Assembly (NCBI GenBank): GCA_050945895.1
Contig: JBMNTU010000050.1
Span: 1-16,750 of the forward strand
Direction of reading: 5' to 3'
Source of the DNA: JBMNTU01 sp050945895
Lineage (GTDB): Bacteria > Bacillota > Clostridia > Christensenellales > Christensenellaceae
DNA: 16,750 nt
The notes under the pieces are model-generated. The model did not search any database and was not told the origin of the DNA. It saw only the letters and a program-made list of their open reading frames with translations. This document shows positions 7,912 to 14,891 of this stretch, in pieces. The stretch's first letter is position 1; each line of letters begins with the position of its first letter. Position numbers and translations under genes: made by a program.

Positions 7912-7999
7912 CATAACGATTCAAATAAAAAAGCAGCCTGCGGGCTGCGCCATATAAAAAAACAACATCGTCTTCTTCCGCAACCCAAGAATCGTTATG
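7912..7999 (-). repeat. 11-bp inverted repeat enclosing the riboswitch terminator
   Basis: CATAACGATTC at 7912-7922 and its exact complement GAATCGTTATG at 7989-7999 flank the terminator hairpin. In the RNA the two arms can pair, closing a domain of about 66 nt that contains the terminator. The upstream arm begins only three bases after the closing stem of the aptamer, so it is placed to transmit ligand binding. Whether it helps or blocks the terminator is not clear from sequence. Confidence 0.7.
7923..7948 (-). terminator. Intrinsic terminator of the cobalamin riboswitch expression platform
   Basis: On the minus strand the stem GCAGCC/GGCTGC with a four-base loop (7933-7948) is followed by TTTTTTATTT (7932-7923). 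It sits between the aptamer and the first gene, so cobalamin-dependent transcription termination is the likely control mode. An 11-bp inverted repeat encloses it (see the 7912-7999 entry). Confidence 0.85.
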
Positions 8000-8002
8000 T
8001 AG

Positions 8003-8160
8003 GCCTGTTGGTAAGTCTCCTGGCTTATGCTTCATCCGCAATGGCGCCTTCCCGCCCGGGCCGGGCAGTGGCCTTGCCATTTTGTCATGCATTTACAGTT
8101 GTGGTTTGCAGCGCCGGATTTTAACCGGCTTCCTCGTTATTCCTTATGGAACCAACAGGC
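8003..8160 (-). promoter_or_regulatory. Cobalamin (adenosylcobalamin-type) riboswitch aptamer
   Basis: On the minus strand all main landmarks are present. A perfect 10-bp closing stem P1 is formed by GCCTGTTGGT (8151-8160) and ACCAACAGGC (8003-8012). The GAAGCCGG...AAAATCCGGCGCTG core lies at 8109-8132, the conserved GCCACTG at 8066-8072, and the B12 box AGCCAGGAGACTTACC at 8010-8025. This RNA binds cobalamin and normally lowers expression of uptake genes when the vitamin is plentiful. It is preceded by its own promoter (8179-8207) and followed by a terminator (7923-7948), and it heads the lipoprotein-EcfT-EcfA-S operon. Confidence 0.97.
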
Positions 8161-8178
8161 AGATATTTAATTAATGCT

Positions 8179-8207
8179 ATTGTACCTTATACCCTGCAAT
8201 ACTGCAA
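8179..8207 (-). promoter_or_regulatory. Promoter of the cobalamin-riboswitch operon
   Basis: Minus strand TTGCAG (8202-8207) and TACAAT (8179-8184) are separated by 17 bp. Transcription would begin about 8172, just before the aptamer closing stem at 8160. Confidence 0.7.
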
Positions 8208-8326
8208 ATAGTTTTATTTGTTTGCCGGGGCTGGGTAACGCTTTCTTGTTCGTTACACCACTCATCTATCACTTTAACAAAAGTATTTGTACACGGGGAT
8301 TGTTCTTTTCCGCTGTTTGCTTTACT

Positions 8327-8332
8327 ATAATA
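8327..8332 (+). promoter_or_regulatory. -10 box of the AlkD-family gene
   Basis: A perfect TATAAT lies 29 bp before the ATG. No good -35 is seen at 17 bp (TCTTTT there), so an activator or relaxed -35 is possible. This promoter is divergent from the riboswitch promoter, about 120 bp away. Confidence 0.45.
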
Positions 8333-8361
8333 TGAAAGTATTGATGCAATCGGAGGCCGGT

Positions 8362-9021
8362 ATGTGGCATAAAGGGCTGGTTGAAGAAATGATGAGGTGC
8401 GCAAACAAGCAAAAAGCGGCGGAGATGAGCGCCTATATGCGGGACCTTTTTCCGTTCCTTGGTGTGCAGACGCCCGTGCGAAAAAAGATATGCGCTCCGT
8501 ATTTCAAGGAAGCAAAAAAGGAAAAATCGGCGGACTTTGTTTTTACAGACTTGTGCTGGCAAAACGACTACCGCGAATTCCAGTATATTGCCAAAGACTA
8601 CCTGGTGTTGCAGCAAAAGCACCTTACTGCAGGCGATGTGCCCAGGCTAAAGGAATATATTACCACAAAATCCTGGTGGGATACTGTGGACGGGCTGGAC
8701 AAAGTCATGGGCGACCTGGCGCTTTTGGATCCAACAGTAAACGAGATATTGCTCAAATGGAGCAAGGACGACAACATTTGGCTGCGGCGGGTGGCAATCG
8801 ACCACCAGCTTGGCAGAAAGAACAAAACCGATACAAAAATACTGGCGCAGGTGATCCGGAATAATTTTGGGTCGGACGAGTTTTTCATCAACAAAGCAAT
8901 CGGCTGGAGCCTGCGCGAATACAGCAAAACAGACCCCGATTGGGTACGGGGTTTTATCGAGCAAAATAAAGACAACATGGCGATACTGAGCATTCGGGAG
9001 GCAAGCAAGTATATTGAGTGA
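8362..9021 (+). CDS. AlkD-family DNA alkylation repair glycosylase
   Basis: A 219-residue protein made of helical HEAT-like repeats. AlkD enzymes excise positively charged alkylated bases (such as N3- and N7-alkylpurines) without flipping the base. Diagnostic blocks are SWWDTVD (104-110), with the Trp and Asp corresponding to the active-site pair W109/D113 of Bacillus cereus AlkD, NIWLRRVAIDHQ (138-149) holding the conserved Arg, and FINKAIGWSLREYSK (175-189) with Trp182. All active-site positions I can identify are intact. The start is ATG at 8362 with GGAGG at 8352-8356, five bases upstream; an earlier in-frame ATG at 8332 lacks such a site. It is a single-gene unit with a strong terminator at 9069-9095. 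Two further alkylation-repair genes lie at 13417-15431. Confidence 0.93.
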   Translation: MWHKGLVEEMMRCANKQKAAEMSAYMRDLFPFLGVQTPVRKKICAPYFKEAKKEKSADFVFTDLCWQNDYREFQYIAKDYLVLQQKHLTAGDVPRLKEYITTKSWWDTVDGLDKVMGDLALLDPTVNEILLKWSKDDNIWLRRVAIDHQLGRKNKTDTKILAQVIRNNFGSDEFFINKAIGWSLREYSKTDPDWVRGFIEQNKDNMAILSIREASKYIE

Positions 9022-9068
9022 GCTTTAGGGGGCTTTGGGCAATAAGGGCACATAGTTGCCTTGTTTTG

Positions 9069-9095
9069 CACAAATAATACTATTTGTGTTTTTTT
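9069..9095 (+). terminator. Intrinsic terminator after the AlkD-family gene
   Basis: A perfect 8-bp stem CACAAATA/TATTTGTG with a four-base loop (9069-9088) is followed by seven T residues (9089-9095). Confidence 0.85.
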
Positions 9096-9117
9096 ACGCC
9101 TAAAAAGAAAAGTTTAC

Positions 9118-9145
9118 TTGACAAACGAATGCTCGTTCGTATATT
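9118..9145 (+). promoter_or_regulatory. TetR gene promoter with an internal operator-like palindrome
   Basis: TTGACA (9118-9123), a 16-bp spacer and TATATT (9140-9145). The spacer is almost entirely an imperfect palindrome with arms ACGAA and TTCGT (9125-9140), the size and type of site bound by TetR dimers. Binding there would block RNA polymerase, so the downstream TetR protein probably represses itself and the LuxR-type gene behind it. Confidence 0.75.
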
Positions 9146-9179
9146 CCTGTGGTATATCCACAAGCTAGGGAGGTAGTAT

Positions 9180-9824
9180 ATGACCGAACACACTTTGGGT
9201 ACAAAATATCCGCTGACAAAGGCCGATTCTTCCAGCAAAACAAAGGAACGAATTTTACTGAATGCTACAACCGAGTTTGCAAAAAGAGGCTACGACGCAG
9301 TCTCTATGAAGGAAATTGCAGACGCATCCGGCATAAAAGTGGCATCGCTGTACAACCATTTTACAGGCAAGGAAGAACTGATGGATGCCGTTTTAAGCCG
9401 CGTCGAATATTTATATATGCTTTACTTCAAGCGGCTGGATGCTGCACGAGATACCGTGGACTCTTTTCCTGCGTTGGTGGACAGCATGTTTGTGGAACTG
9501 AAAAATGTTGTCGATATTTTTACATATTATGCTTTCAGCCTGGTGCAAACAGAGCAATTCAACAACGAAAGGGCTGGGCAGATTTACAACGACGTTTTTT
9601 TGGAATACAGCATAAACTATATCAAAAACCGCTTTGACGAGAGCGTTGATAACGGCTGGGCCCAGCCGTTTGACACAAAAATGATGGCGACACTGCTGAT
9701 GCATAGCGTATTAATTGGCATGAATGTACGGGTGCAGGCAGACTTTGGCCGCCATGTAGCCTACGACGTGACAGATATGTTTGCAGAGCTGCAGAAATAT
9801 ATTGTCGATAATGTCCGGCAATAA
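9180..9824 (+). CDS. TetR/AcrR-family transcriptional regulator
   Basis: A 214-residue one-component regulator. Residues about 20-67 (KTKERILLNATTEFAKRGYDAVSMKEIADASGIKVASLYNHFTGKEEL) are a classic TetR DNA-binding domain, with the recognition helix ending in SLYNHF. The C-terminal part is helical with no family-specific ligand motif I recognise. The start is ATG at 9180 with AGGGAGG at 9167-9173. The promoter contains a candidate operator, suggesting autorepression. The LuxR-type gene starts 42 bp after the stop with no terminator between, so they likely form one operon. The inducing signal is unknown; no efflux pump or enzyme gene is adjacent. Confidence 0.93.
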   Translation: MTEHTLGTKYPLTKADSSSKTKERILLNATTEFAKRGYDAVSMKEIADASGIKVASLYNHFTGKEELMDAVLSRVEYLYMLYFKRLDAARDTVDSFPALVDSMFVELKNVVDIFTYYAFSLVQTEQFNNERAGQIYNDVFLEYSINYIKNRFDESVDNGWAQPFDTKMMATLLMHSVLIGMNVRVQADFGRHVAYDVTDMFAELQKYIVDNVRQ

Positions 9825-9866
9825 AAAACAAAGCTCGTGCCGTAAAGAAAAGAGTGTGGATAAATC

Positions 9867-12431
9867 ATGGCAATGATCAGGGAATGCCTGCCGCCGGAAT
9901 CAAGGGAATATATACCGTCGGCAAAAGGCAAATGGCTGCCGCGTAGCGAAATCAGCGAAAAGCTGGATAAGGGACTGCAGTCTTCGTTATTATTGGTTAC
10001 AGCAGGCACAGGCTATGGGAAAAGCTACAATGTTGCGCATCATGTAAAAAACTTGGATTGCCGGCTGATATGGATGCGCCTCAACAGGCTGGACCGGATT
10101 GCCCCGCGCTTTTGGGACCGGTTTGTCCATGCGGCGAGCCTAGAAGTTCCCGAAATTGTTAAAGATATAAAACAGATTGGATTCCCGGATACGCTGGCCA
10201 GGTTTGACAGCTTTTTGCGCACCTTTATTCGGGAAACATTTGCAGGGCGCAAGGTGGTATTGGTTGTGGATAATTACCATAGCATATACGGCTCGGAGAG
10301 TGCTCTTTTTTTCGAATACCTCGCAGAAGCAAATGTTGACAATTTCTGCCTGCTCCTTATTTCAGAAGTAAAAACCGATCTGGAAATAATCGAAAGACGG
10401 GCAGCGGATGACGTTTGTGTAATAGACACGCAGGATTTGGCATTTTCCCTGGAGGAAACGCAGGAGCTTTTTAAGCTGCATGGGGCAGACCTTTCGGTAA
10501 GCCGGTTGAAGCATATCCACGCGCACACCGAAGGTTGGCCGGTGGCAATTGACTTGCTGGCAACCAACTACCATCAGGCCGTTTCGGATGAAATACGGGC
10601 AGAGATGAATGCTTCGGCTGTTTCCAGGATATTTGAGCACGAAATGTATGGCGGTTATGTTTCCAAGGTGCAGGACGCACTAATAAAAGCTTCCCTGCTC
10701 AACGAATTTTCTCTGGGCATATTTAAGGAGCTGGGGTTTGATATTGAAGAGATTTACGGCGTTATCAATAAAAACCAGTTTATAAAGCCCAGCGGAATGA
10801 ACCAGATGTATACATTCCAGAACATGTATCGGGAGTTTTTGCAGGAAAAAGCACTGCTGATACCCACACATGAAATAGAAGCGCTGTATATGGCGGCGGG
10901 AGACTGGTTTATGAATCAGGACATGATTCCCGATGCAATAGAGGCCTATGGAAAATGCGGCAACCACGAAAAATTGCTGGAGGCAATCTGCCGTTACCCC
11001 GTTACAATAAACCGCAACCTTGCCGACTTCATTTTAGAACATCTGAAAATGCTGCCAAAATCTATGATCGACGAAAACCCAATTGTCGAATATTTGGTTG
11101 CGGCGGTTTACCTAAACAATGCCGATATACAAAAAGCCCATACGCTGCTTACAGAGCTGGAGCAGAAATTTTCCCCAAAAAAGGACGAAAAATCGCGCGC
11201 TGCTCTGGGAGAAGTATATATTTCTCTTGCGGCAATCGCGCTCATCGAAAACCGCGTAGATTTTGTAGAATACTATAAAAAAGCATGCAGCTGCCTGCCG
11301 AATGGAAGCAATATACAGAAAAAAAATATGATGATGATTGGCGCATGCAATACTATAATGGTTGCTGAAAACAAAGAGGGCGCGCTACAGGAATACGAGG
11401 CGTTGATGTTTGAAGCAGAGCCCTATATTGAACATGTGATGAACGGCGGTGGGCGTGGATTGGCAAATTTATTTGCGGCAGACGCAGCCTATTACACATT
11501 TGATTTGGATCGGGCAACCGAGCAGGCTTACCAATGTATTTATAAAGCAAGAGAACATGAACAGCATGATATTGTGCTGGATGCATACGGTGTTTTGGCA
11601 AAAACCGCAATGATGCGCGGGCAATACGATGTGCTGATGAAGCAAATGGATGAAATCAATCAATACTATGAGCAGCACGACCTTTTGGCAATGCACGAAA
11701 TGCGGGATATGATGAACGGGTGGTTTTACGCCAAAATGGGGGACTGCGCAAAGGTTTCGCCCTGGATCAGGCAGGGGCGCTTCAACGATTTCGAACACAC
11801 CCCCATTATGATGGGGTACGAAAAGCTGGTAGACGCTACTTGCTTTGCATTTGAAGAAAAATATGACGAAATGATTGCTTTGCTTGGCAGAATGCATGTA
11901 TTTTTTGTAAAACGCGGGCTTTGGACGTTTCAGCTCTATACCGAAATAATGATGGCCTTTGGCTACATGCGGCTTGGGCAGGAAGAGACCTCCATTTTCT
12001 GGCTGTACCATGCATACGAAATGTCATATAAAAACAAAGTGATCCTACCCTTTATTGAATTGGGCAACCAAATGCGGACGCTGGTTAATTTGGCGCGCCG
12101 CCAAAAAAAATATTCCTTCAACGAAGAGTGGCTGGATCAGCTTTACCAAAAGTCCTCCAGTTATGCCAAGCGGCATGCTGTTCTCCGGAAAGAATATTAT
12201 AAAAACAAGAGAAATGAGGCAGATTGCTCTGTACAACTATCAAGGCGGGAAGCAGAAGTTTTGAATTGTCTTTCGAGAGGATTCACCCGTGACGAGATTG
12301 CAGACACCCTCGATATTTCTATCAACACGGTCAAAAGTACCATGCAAAGGCTGTACAACAAACTGGGTGCGATTAACAGGGCAGATGCGGTGCGGATTGC
12401 CGCATCGATGGGCATGATCCGGTTGACTTAA
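9867..12431 (+). CDS. LuxR-family ATP-dependent regulator (LAL/MalT type)
   Basis: An 854-residue STAND-type regulator. The N-terminal NTPase has Walker A AGTGYGKS (46-53) and a Walker B strand KVVLVVDNYH (129-138, Asp135), matching the MalT/LAL pattern. The long middle (about 330-780) is helical and fits tetratricopeptide-like repeats that sense a ligand or protein. The C-terminal 64 residues (about 791-854) are a LuxR/GerE helix-turn-helix: LSRREAEVLNCLSRGFTRDEIA then ISINTVKSTMQRLYNKLGA. Such proteins are usually ATP-dependent activators. The start is ATG at 9867, 42 bp after the TetR stop, with only a weak GTGGAT site; a second ATG lies two codons later. The target is not evident, since no metabolic genes follow on this strand; it may act at a distance. 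Confidence 0.9.
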   Translation: MAMIRECLPPESREYIPSAKGKWLPRSEISEKLDKGLQSSLLLVTAGTGYGKSYNVAHHVKNLDCRLIWMRLNRLDRIAPRFWDRFVHAASLEVPEIVKDIKQIGFPDTLARFDSFLRTFIRETFAGRKVVLVVDNYHSIYGSESALFFEYLAEANVDNFCLLLISEVKTDLEIIERRAADDVCVIDTQDLAFSLEETQELFKLHGADLSVSRLKHIHAHTEGWPVAIDLLATNYHQAVSDEIRAEMNASAVSRIFEHEMYGGYVSKVQDALIKASLLNEFSLGIFKELGFDIEEIYGVINKNQFIKPSGMNQMYTFQNMYREFLQEKALLIPTHEIEALYMAAGDWFMNQDMIPDAIEAYGKCGNHEKLLEAICRYPVTINRNLADFILEHLKMLPKSMIDENPIVEYLVAAVYLNNADIQKAHTLLTELEQKFSPKKDEKSRAALGEVYISLAAIALIENRVDFVEYYKKACSCLPNGSNIQKKNMMMIGACNTIMVAENKEGALQEYEALMFEAEPYIEHVMNGGGRGLANLFAADAAYYTFDLDRATEQAYQCIYKAREHEQHDIVLDAYGVLAKTAMMRGQYDVLMKQMDEINQYYEQHDLLAMHEMRDMMNGWFYAKMGDCAKVSPWIRQGRFNDFEHTPIMMGYEKLVDATCFAFEEKYDEMIALLGRMHVFFVKRGLWTFQLYTEIMMAFGYMRLGQEETSIFWLYHAYEMSYKNKVILPFIELGNQMRTLVNLARRQKKYSFNEEWLDQLYQKSSSYAKRHAVLRKEYYKNKRNEADCSVQLSRREAEVLNCLSRGFTRDEIADTLDISINTVKSTMQRLYNKLGAINRADAVRIAASMGMIRLT

Positions 12432-12441
12432 CGCCGGACTG

Positions 12442-12501
12442 CCAAGACAACTTTCGATGGTTGCCGATCCCTGCTTTGCTAAAGCATGAAAGGTTGTTTG
12501 G
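12442..12501 (+). ncRNA. Candidate three-way-junction RNA downstream of the LuxR-type gene
   Basis: Starting 11 bases after the stop codon, 12442-12455 pairs with 12488-12501 over 13 bp with one single-base bulge on each side. Inside are two hairpins: TGCTTT/AAAGCA with loop GCT (72-86 of the 12400s) and a smaller GAT-GG/CC-ATC hairpin (12456-12469). There is no U-tract after it, so it is not an ordinary terminator. I do not recognise a known riboswitch class. It may be a 3' UTR stability element or a processed RNA. Confidence 0.4.
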
Positions 12502-12919
12502 TTGAAATGAAACCCGCCTCGATATTTGTCTCCGCTATTTATTTATGATTTCATTCGGTGAAACAAATGGTACTTATCCGAATAAAACTGTGCAAACAAT
12601 TTTTTCTTTGTGTTTTTGGCTTTGAATTCGCATAACATATTGGGCAAAAAACAGACCTGCTATGCGCCTGGTCCATTTAAAAACTACAATCGACTAAAGG
12701 AGTATTCATCACCGAGTTCAAAACATGCTTATCTATTGACGTTATTATAGACCAGAATATAATCGCAGGATGCACCCTTTTGGAAAATTATTTTTTTATT
12801 AGCAAAACGACAGGGCTGCTGGTCAATTATATAGGGGACGACTGCCGCCTTGGCCAGGGCAACAAATTGGGTTGGTGAAATGCAAATATCGGGGCCAATC
12901 GTTTGCGCACAAATAAAAA
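12502..12919 (+). other. Non-coding gap with a possible small-RNA promoter
   Basis: No credible protein gene is seen in this stretch. A good promoter, TTGACG (12736-12741), 16-bp spacer, TATAAT (12758-12763), reads rightward and would start RNA near 12770. That RNA would end at the bidirectional hairpin at 12912-12952, giving about 180 nt with internal pairing around CCTTGGCCAGG (about 12848-12858). An AAAGGAG at 12696-12702 precedes a 56-codon open frame (12708-12878) that lacks a standard start codon. Confidence 0.4.
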
Positions 12920-12952
12920 ACCGCCCATATTTTAAAATGAGCGGTGTTTTTT
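12912..12952 (-). terminator. Bidirectional terminator at the 3' end of the cold-shock gene
   Basis: A stem ACCGC/GCGGT extended by CAT/ATG and AT-rich pairs (12920-12945) has a run of T on both sides: TTTTTT on the minus strand beyond 12920 and TTTTTTT on the plus strand at 12947-12953. It can end the cold-shock transcript and any rightward RNA from 12770. Confidence 0.8.
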
Positions 12953-12960
12953 TGTATCGG

Positions 12961-13176
12961 TTATGCGACTTGCACGTTTTTTGCACGGAACTTATTGCTG
13001 TTTTTGGGGTCTGCTTCTATGTCAAACGTTACCGCCTGGCCTTCCTGTAACGATTTGTAGCCGCTGTCAGAAATAATAGACGAGAAATGCACAAAAACGT
13101 CTTCGCTGCCATTGTCATTTGTAATAAAACCGAAGCCTTTTCCTGAATCGAACCATTTTACTGTACCAGTATGCAT
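12961..13176 (-). CDS. CspA-family cold-shock protein
   Basis: A 71-residue OB-fold nucleic-acid-binding protein. It carries both RNA-binding motifs: GKGFGFI (RNP1, about 13-19) and VFVHF (RNP2, about 27-31), after the standard start MHTGTVKWFD. Length is slightly above the usual 65-70. Such proteins act as RNA chaperones, at low temperature or constitutively. The ATG at 13176 has AGGAGG seven bases upstream (complement of 13184-13189). The leader of about 115-120 nt contains a long hairpin (13221-13274), which may control expression. Confidence 0.97.
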   Translation of the reverse strand: MHTGTVKWFDSGKGFGFITNDNGSEDVFVHFSSIISDSGYKSLQEGQAVTFDIEADPKNSNKFRAKNVQVA

Positions 13177-13220
13177 ATTGGTACCTCCTGAAATAAATTA
13201 TTATACTTAAGTAAAGAAAA

Positions 13221-13274
13221 ACCTCATATTTCTGCAAACCGTAAACTCCGATTAGATTTGCACAAATACGAGGT
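13221..13274 (-). promoter_or_regulatory. Long leader hairpin with a U-rich tail upstream of the cold-shock gene
   Basis: The arms 13257-13274 and 13221-13238 pair over 18 positions with one mismatch and one G-U wobble, around an 18-nt loop. On the minus strand the stem is followed by TTTTTCTTTA (13220-13211), so it resembles an intrinsic terminator or attenuator 32 nt before the AGGAGG site. A temperature-dependent or protein-dependent switch of the leader is a reasonable inference; cold-shock proteins are known to melt such hairpins. Confidence 0.65.
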
Positions 13275-13300
13275 CTATCAATCACTTTAATATATTTTAT

Positions 13301-13329
13301 ACTCTAACACACTCTACAGTGTTTGTCAA
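13301..13329 (-). promoter_or_regulatory. Promoter of the cold-shock gene
   Basis: Minus strand TTGACA (13324-13329) and TAGAGT (13301-13306) are separated by 17 bp. The spacer contains the inverted repeat ACACT/AGTGT, a possible operator. The -10 box is imperfect. Confidence 0.5.
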
Positions 13330-13389
13330 ACATCACCCGGTGAAGGAATAGTATGTCCGAAAACAGCCAGACACATTGCCGAGACGTGG

Positions 13390-13395
13390 TATAAT
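13390..13395 (+). promoter_or_regulatory. Extended -10 of the ada-ogt operon
   Basis: TATAAT preceded by TGG gives a TGnTATAAT extended -10 element, 22 bp before the ATG of the Ada-AlkA gene. The -35 region (CAGACA at 13367-13372) is poor, as expected for a promoter activated by methylated Ada protein. Confidence 0.55.
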
Positions 13396-13416
13396 CAAAC
13401 AAAGAGGACAGAATGT

Positions 13417-14877
13417 ATGTTGGAAAAAGATAGCAGCTTATATGCGGCATTCAAAGCCAAAGACGCGCGGTTTGACGGACGCTTTTTTGTGGGCATATCG
13501 TCTACGGGAATATACTGCCGTCCTGTTTGCCGCGCAAAACAGCCCAAAGCCGAAAACTGCACGTTTTTTTCCACTGCGGCAGAAGCCGAGCAGGCCGGAT
13601 ACCGTCCCTGTCTTTTGTGCAGGCCGGAGCTTGCTCCCGGAATGTCGGTTACCGATGCTGCCGCCAATTTGGCCCGTCGCGCGGCGCGAGTACTGGAAGA
13701 AAATTGCAACAACGGGCAAAGCCTGGAAGAGATTGCCGGCGGGCTTGGCTGCACTGGCAGGCATTTGCGCAGGGTGTTTACTGCCGAATACAATGTTTCG
13801 CCCGTGCAGTACCTGCAAACGTGCAGGCTGCTCCTTGCCAAAAACCTTTTGACGGACACCGACCTGCCCGTTCTACAGGTTGCCATGGCGGCGGGCTTTG
13901 GAAGCCTGCGCCGGTTCAACGACCTGTTTAAAAAGCATTATCGTCTTACGCCCGGAGCCCTGCGAAAAAAAACAGCGGAAGAAAAAAAGCAAAACGGCGA
14001 TATAACCGTATTGCTGGGGTACCGCCCGCCCTACCGCTGGGAACAGATGCTTCGCTTTTTGGCCGGTCGCGCGGTTTTTGGCGTAGAGCATGTAAAAGAC
14101 AGCGAATATTGGCGCACCGCCCGGTTTATATCTGCGAGCGGAAAAGCTGTGGACGGCTGGCTGCGAGTAGGCCACAAGCCAGAGCAAAACGCGTTGGCCG
14201 TCACGGTGAGCGAAACGCTGATGCCCGTGTTGCCGCAGGTTTTGGCGCGGGTAAAGCACCTGTTCGACCTGTATTGCGACCCGGCCGCCATATACGAAAC
14301 ACTGGCTGCAATGAACGACATCCGCCCCGGCATCTGCGTGATTGGAACCCGGCTGCCCGGCAGCTTCAACGCTTTTGAAATTGCTGTGCGGGCGGTCTTG
14401 GGGCAGCAGATTACCGTAAAAGCCGCGAGTACGCTGGCCGCAAGGATAGCCGGCGCGTATGGTACGCCCGTTCAAACGGGAATAGAGGGGCTGACGCATA
14501 TTTTCCCTTCGGCCGGGGCGATCCTTTCGCTGGGCGGCCCCATCGAAAGCCATTTGTGTCCGCTGGGCATCGCTGCCATGCGGGCACAGACCATTTACCG
14601 GTTGGCACGGGCGTTTGAACAGAAAGAGATAGACTTTGGGCTTTGCGCCAAGCCGGAATCGGAAATAAAAAAATTGCTGTCCATTTCCGGAATCGGCAGC
14701 TGGACGGCGCAGTATATCGCCATGCGCACAATGGGGTGGACGGACGCCTTTTTGGAAACGGACGCCGGCGTAAAAAAAGCGCTTGCGCCGCATACGCCCA
14801 AAAAGCGGGCGGAAATGGCGCAGGCATGGCGGCCGTGGCGCGGCTATGCAACCGTCAACCTTTGGAACGCATTATAA
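13417..14877 (+). CDS. Ada-AlkA fusion: methyl-responsive activator and 3-methyladenine DNA glycosylase
   Basis: A 486-residue fusion of three modules. Residues 1-75 are the Ada N-terminal zinc domain, with the four zinc-binding cysteines Cys34, Cys38, Cys65 and Cys68; Cys34, in GIYCRPVC, matches the methyl-acceptor Cys38 of Escherichia coli Ada, which takes methyl groups from phosphotriesters. Residues about 78-180 are an AraC-type DNA-binding domain. Residues about 195-486 are an AlkA-type glycosylase, with the helix-hairpin-helix LLSISGIGSWTAQYIAMRT (420-438) and catalytic Asp449 in LETDAGVKKAL. It would sense methylation damage, activate its own operon and remove alkylated purines. The start is ATG at 13417 with GAGGA eight bases upstream. 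The methyltransferase gene follows 14 bp later. The C-terminal region is complete. Confidence 0.95.
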   Translation: MLEKDSSLYAAFKAKDARFDGRFFVGISSTGIYCRPVCRAKQPKAENCTFFSTAAEAEQAGYRPCLLCRPELAPGMSVTDAAANLARRAARVLEENCNNGQSLEEIAGGLGCTGRHLRRVFTAEYNVSPVQYLQTCRLLLAKNLLTDTDLPVLQVAMAAGFGSLRRFNDLFKKHYRLTPGALRKKTAEEKKQNGDITVLLGYRPPYRWEQMLRFLAGRAVFGVEHVKDSEYWRTARFISASGKAVDGWLRVGHKPEQNALAVTVSETLMPVLPQVLARVKHLFDLYCDPAAIYETLAAMNDIRPGICVIGTRLPGSFNAFEIAVRAVLGQQITVKAASTLAARIAGAYGTPVQTGIEGLTHIFPSAGAILSLGGPIESHLCPLGIAAMRAQTIYRLARAFEQKEIDFGLCAKPESEIKKLLSISGIGSWTAQYIAMRTMGWTDAFLETDAGVKKALAPHTPKKRAEMAQAWRPWRGYATVNLWNAL

Positions 14878-14891
14878 AGCAGGAGGGGTTT

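Noticed and set aside
7823..8092. 89-codon frame across the riboswitch region
   Set aside because: It overlaps the cobalamin aptamer and the terminator, which explain the sequence conservation better than coding does.
12708..12878. 56-codon plus-strand frame after AAAGGAG at 12696-12702
   Set aside because: The ribosome-binding-like site is well placed only for an ATC codon, and no ATG, GTG or TTG follows near the site. It overlaps a good promoter. It could be a decayed gene but cannot be supported as a CDS.
12729..12986. 85-codon minus-strand frame downstream of the cold-shock gene
   Set aside because: It starts inside the cold-shock gene, lacks a ribosome binding site and crosses the bidirectional terminator; no family match is recognised.
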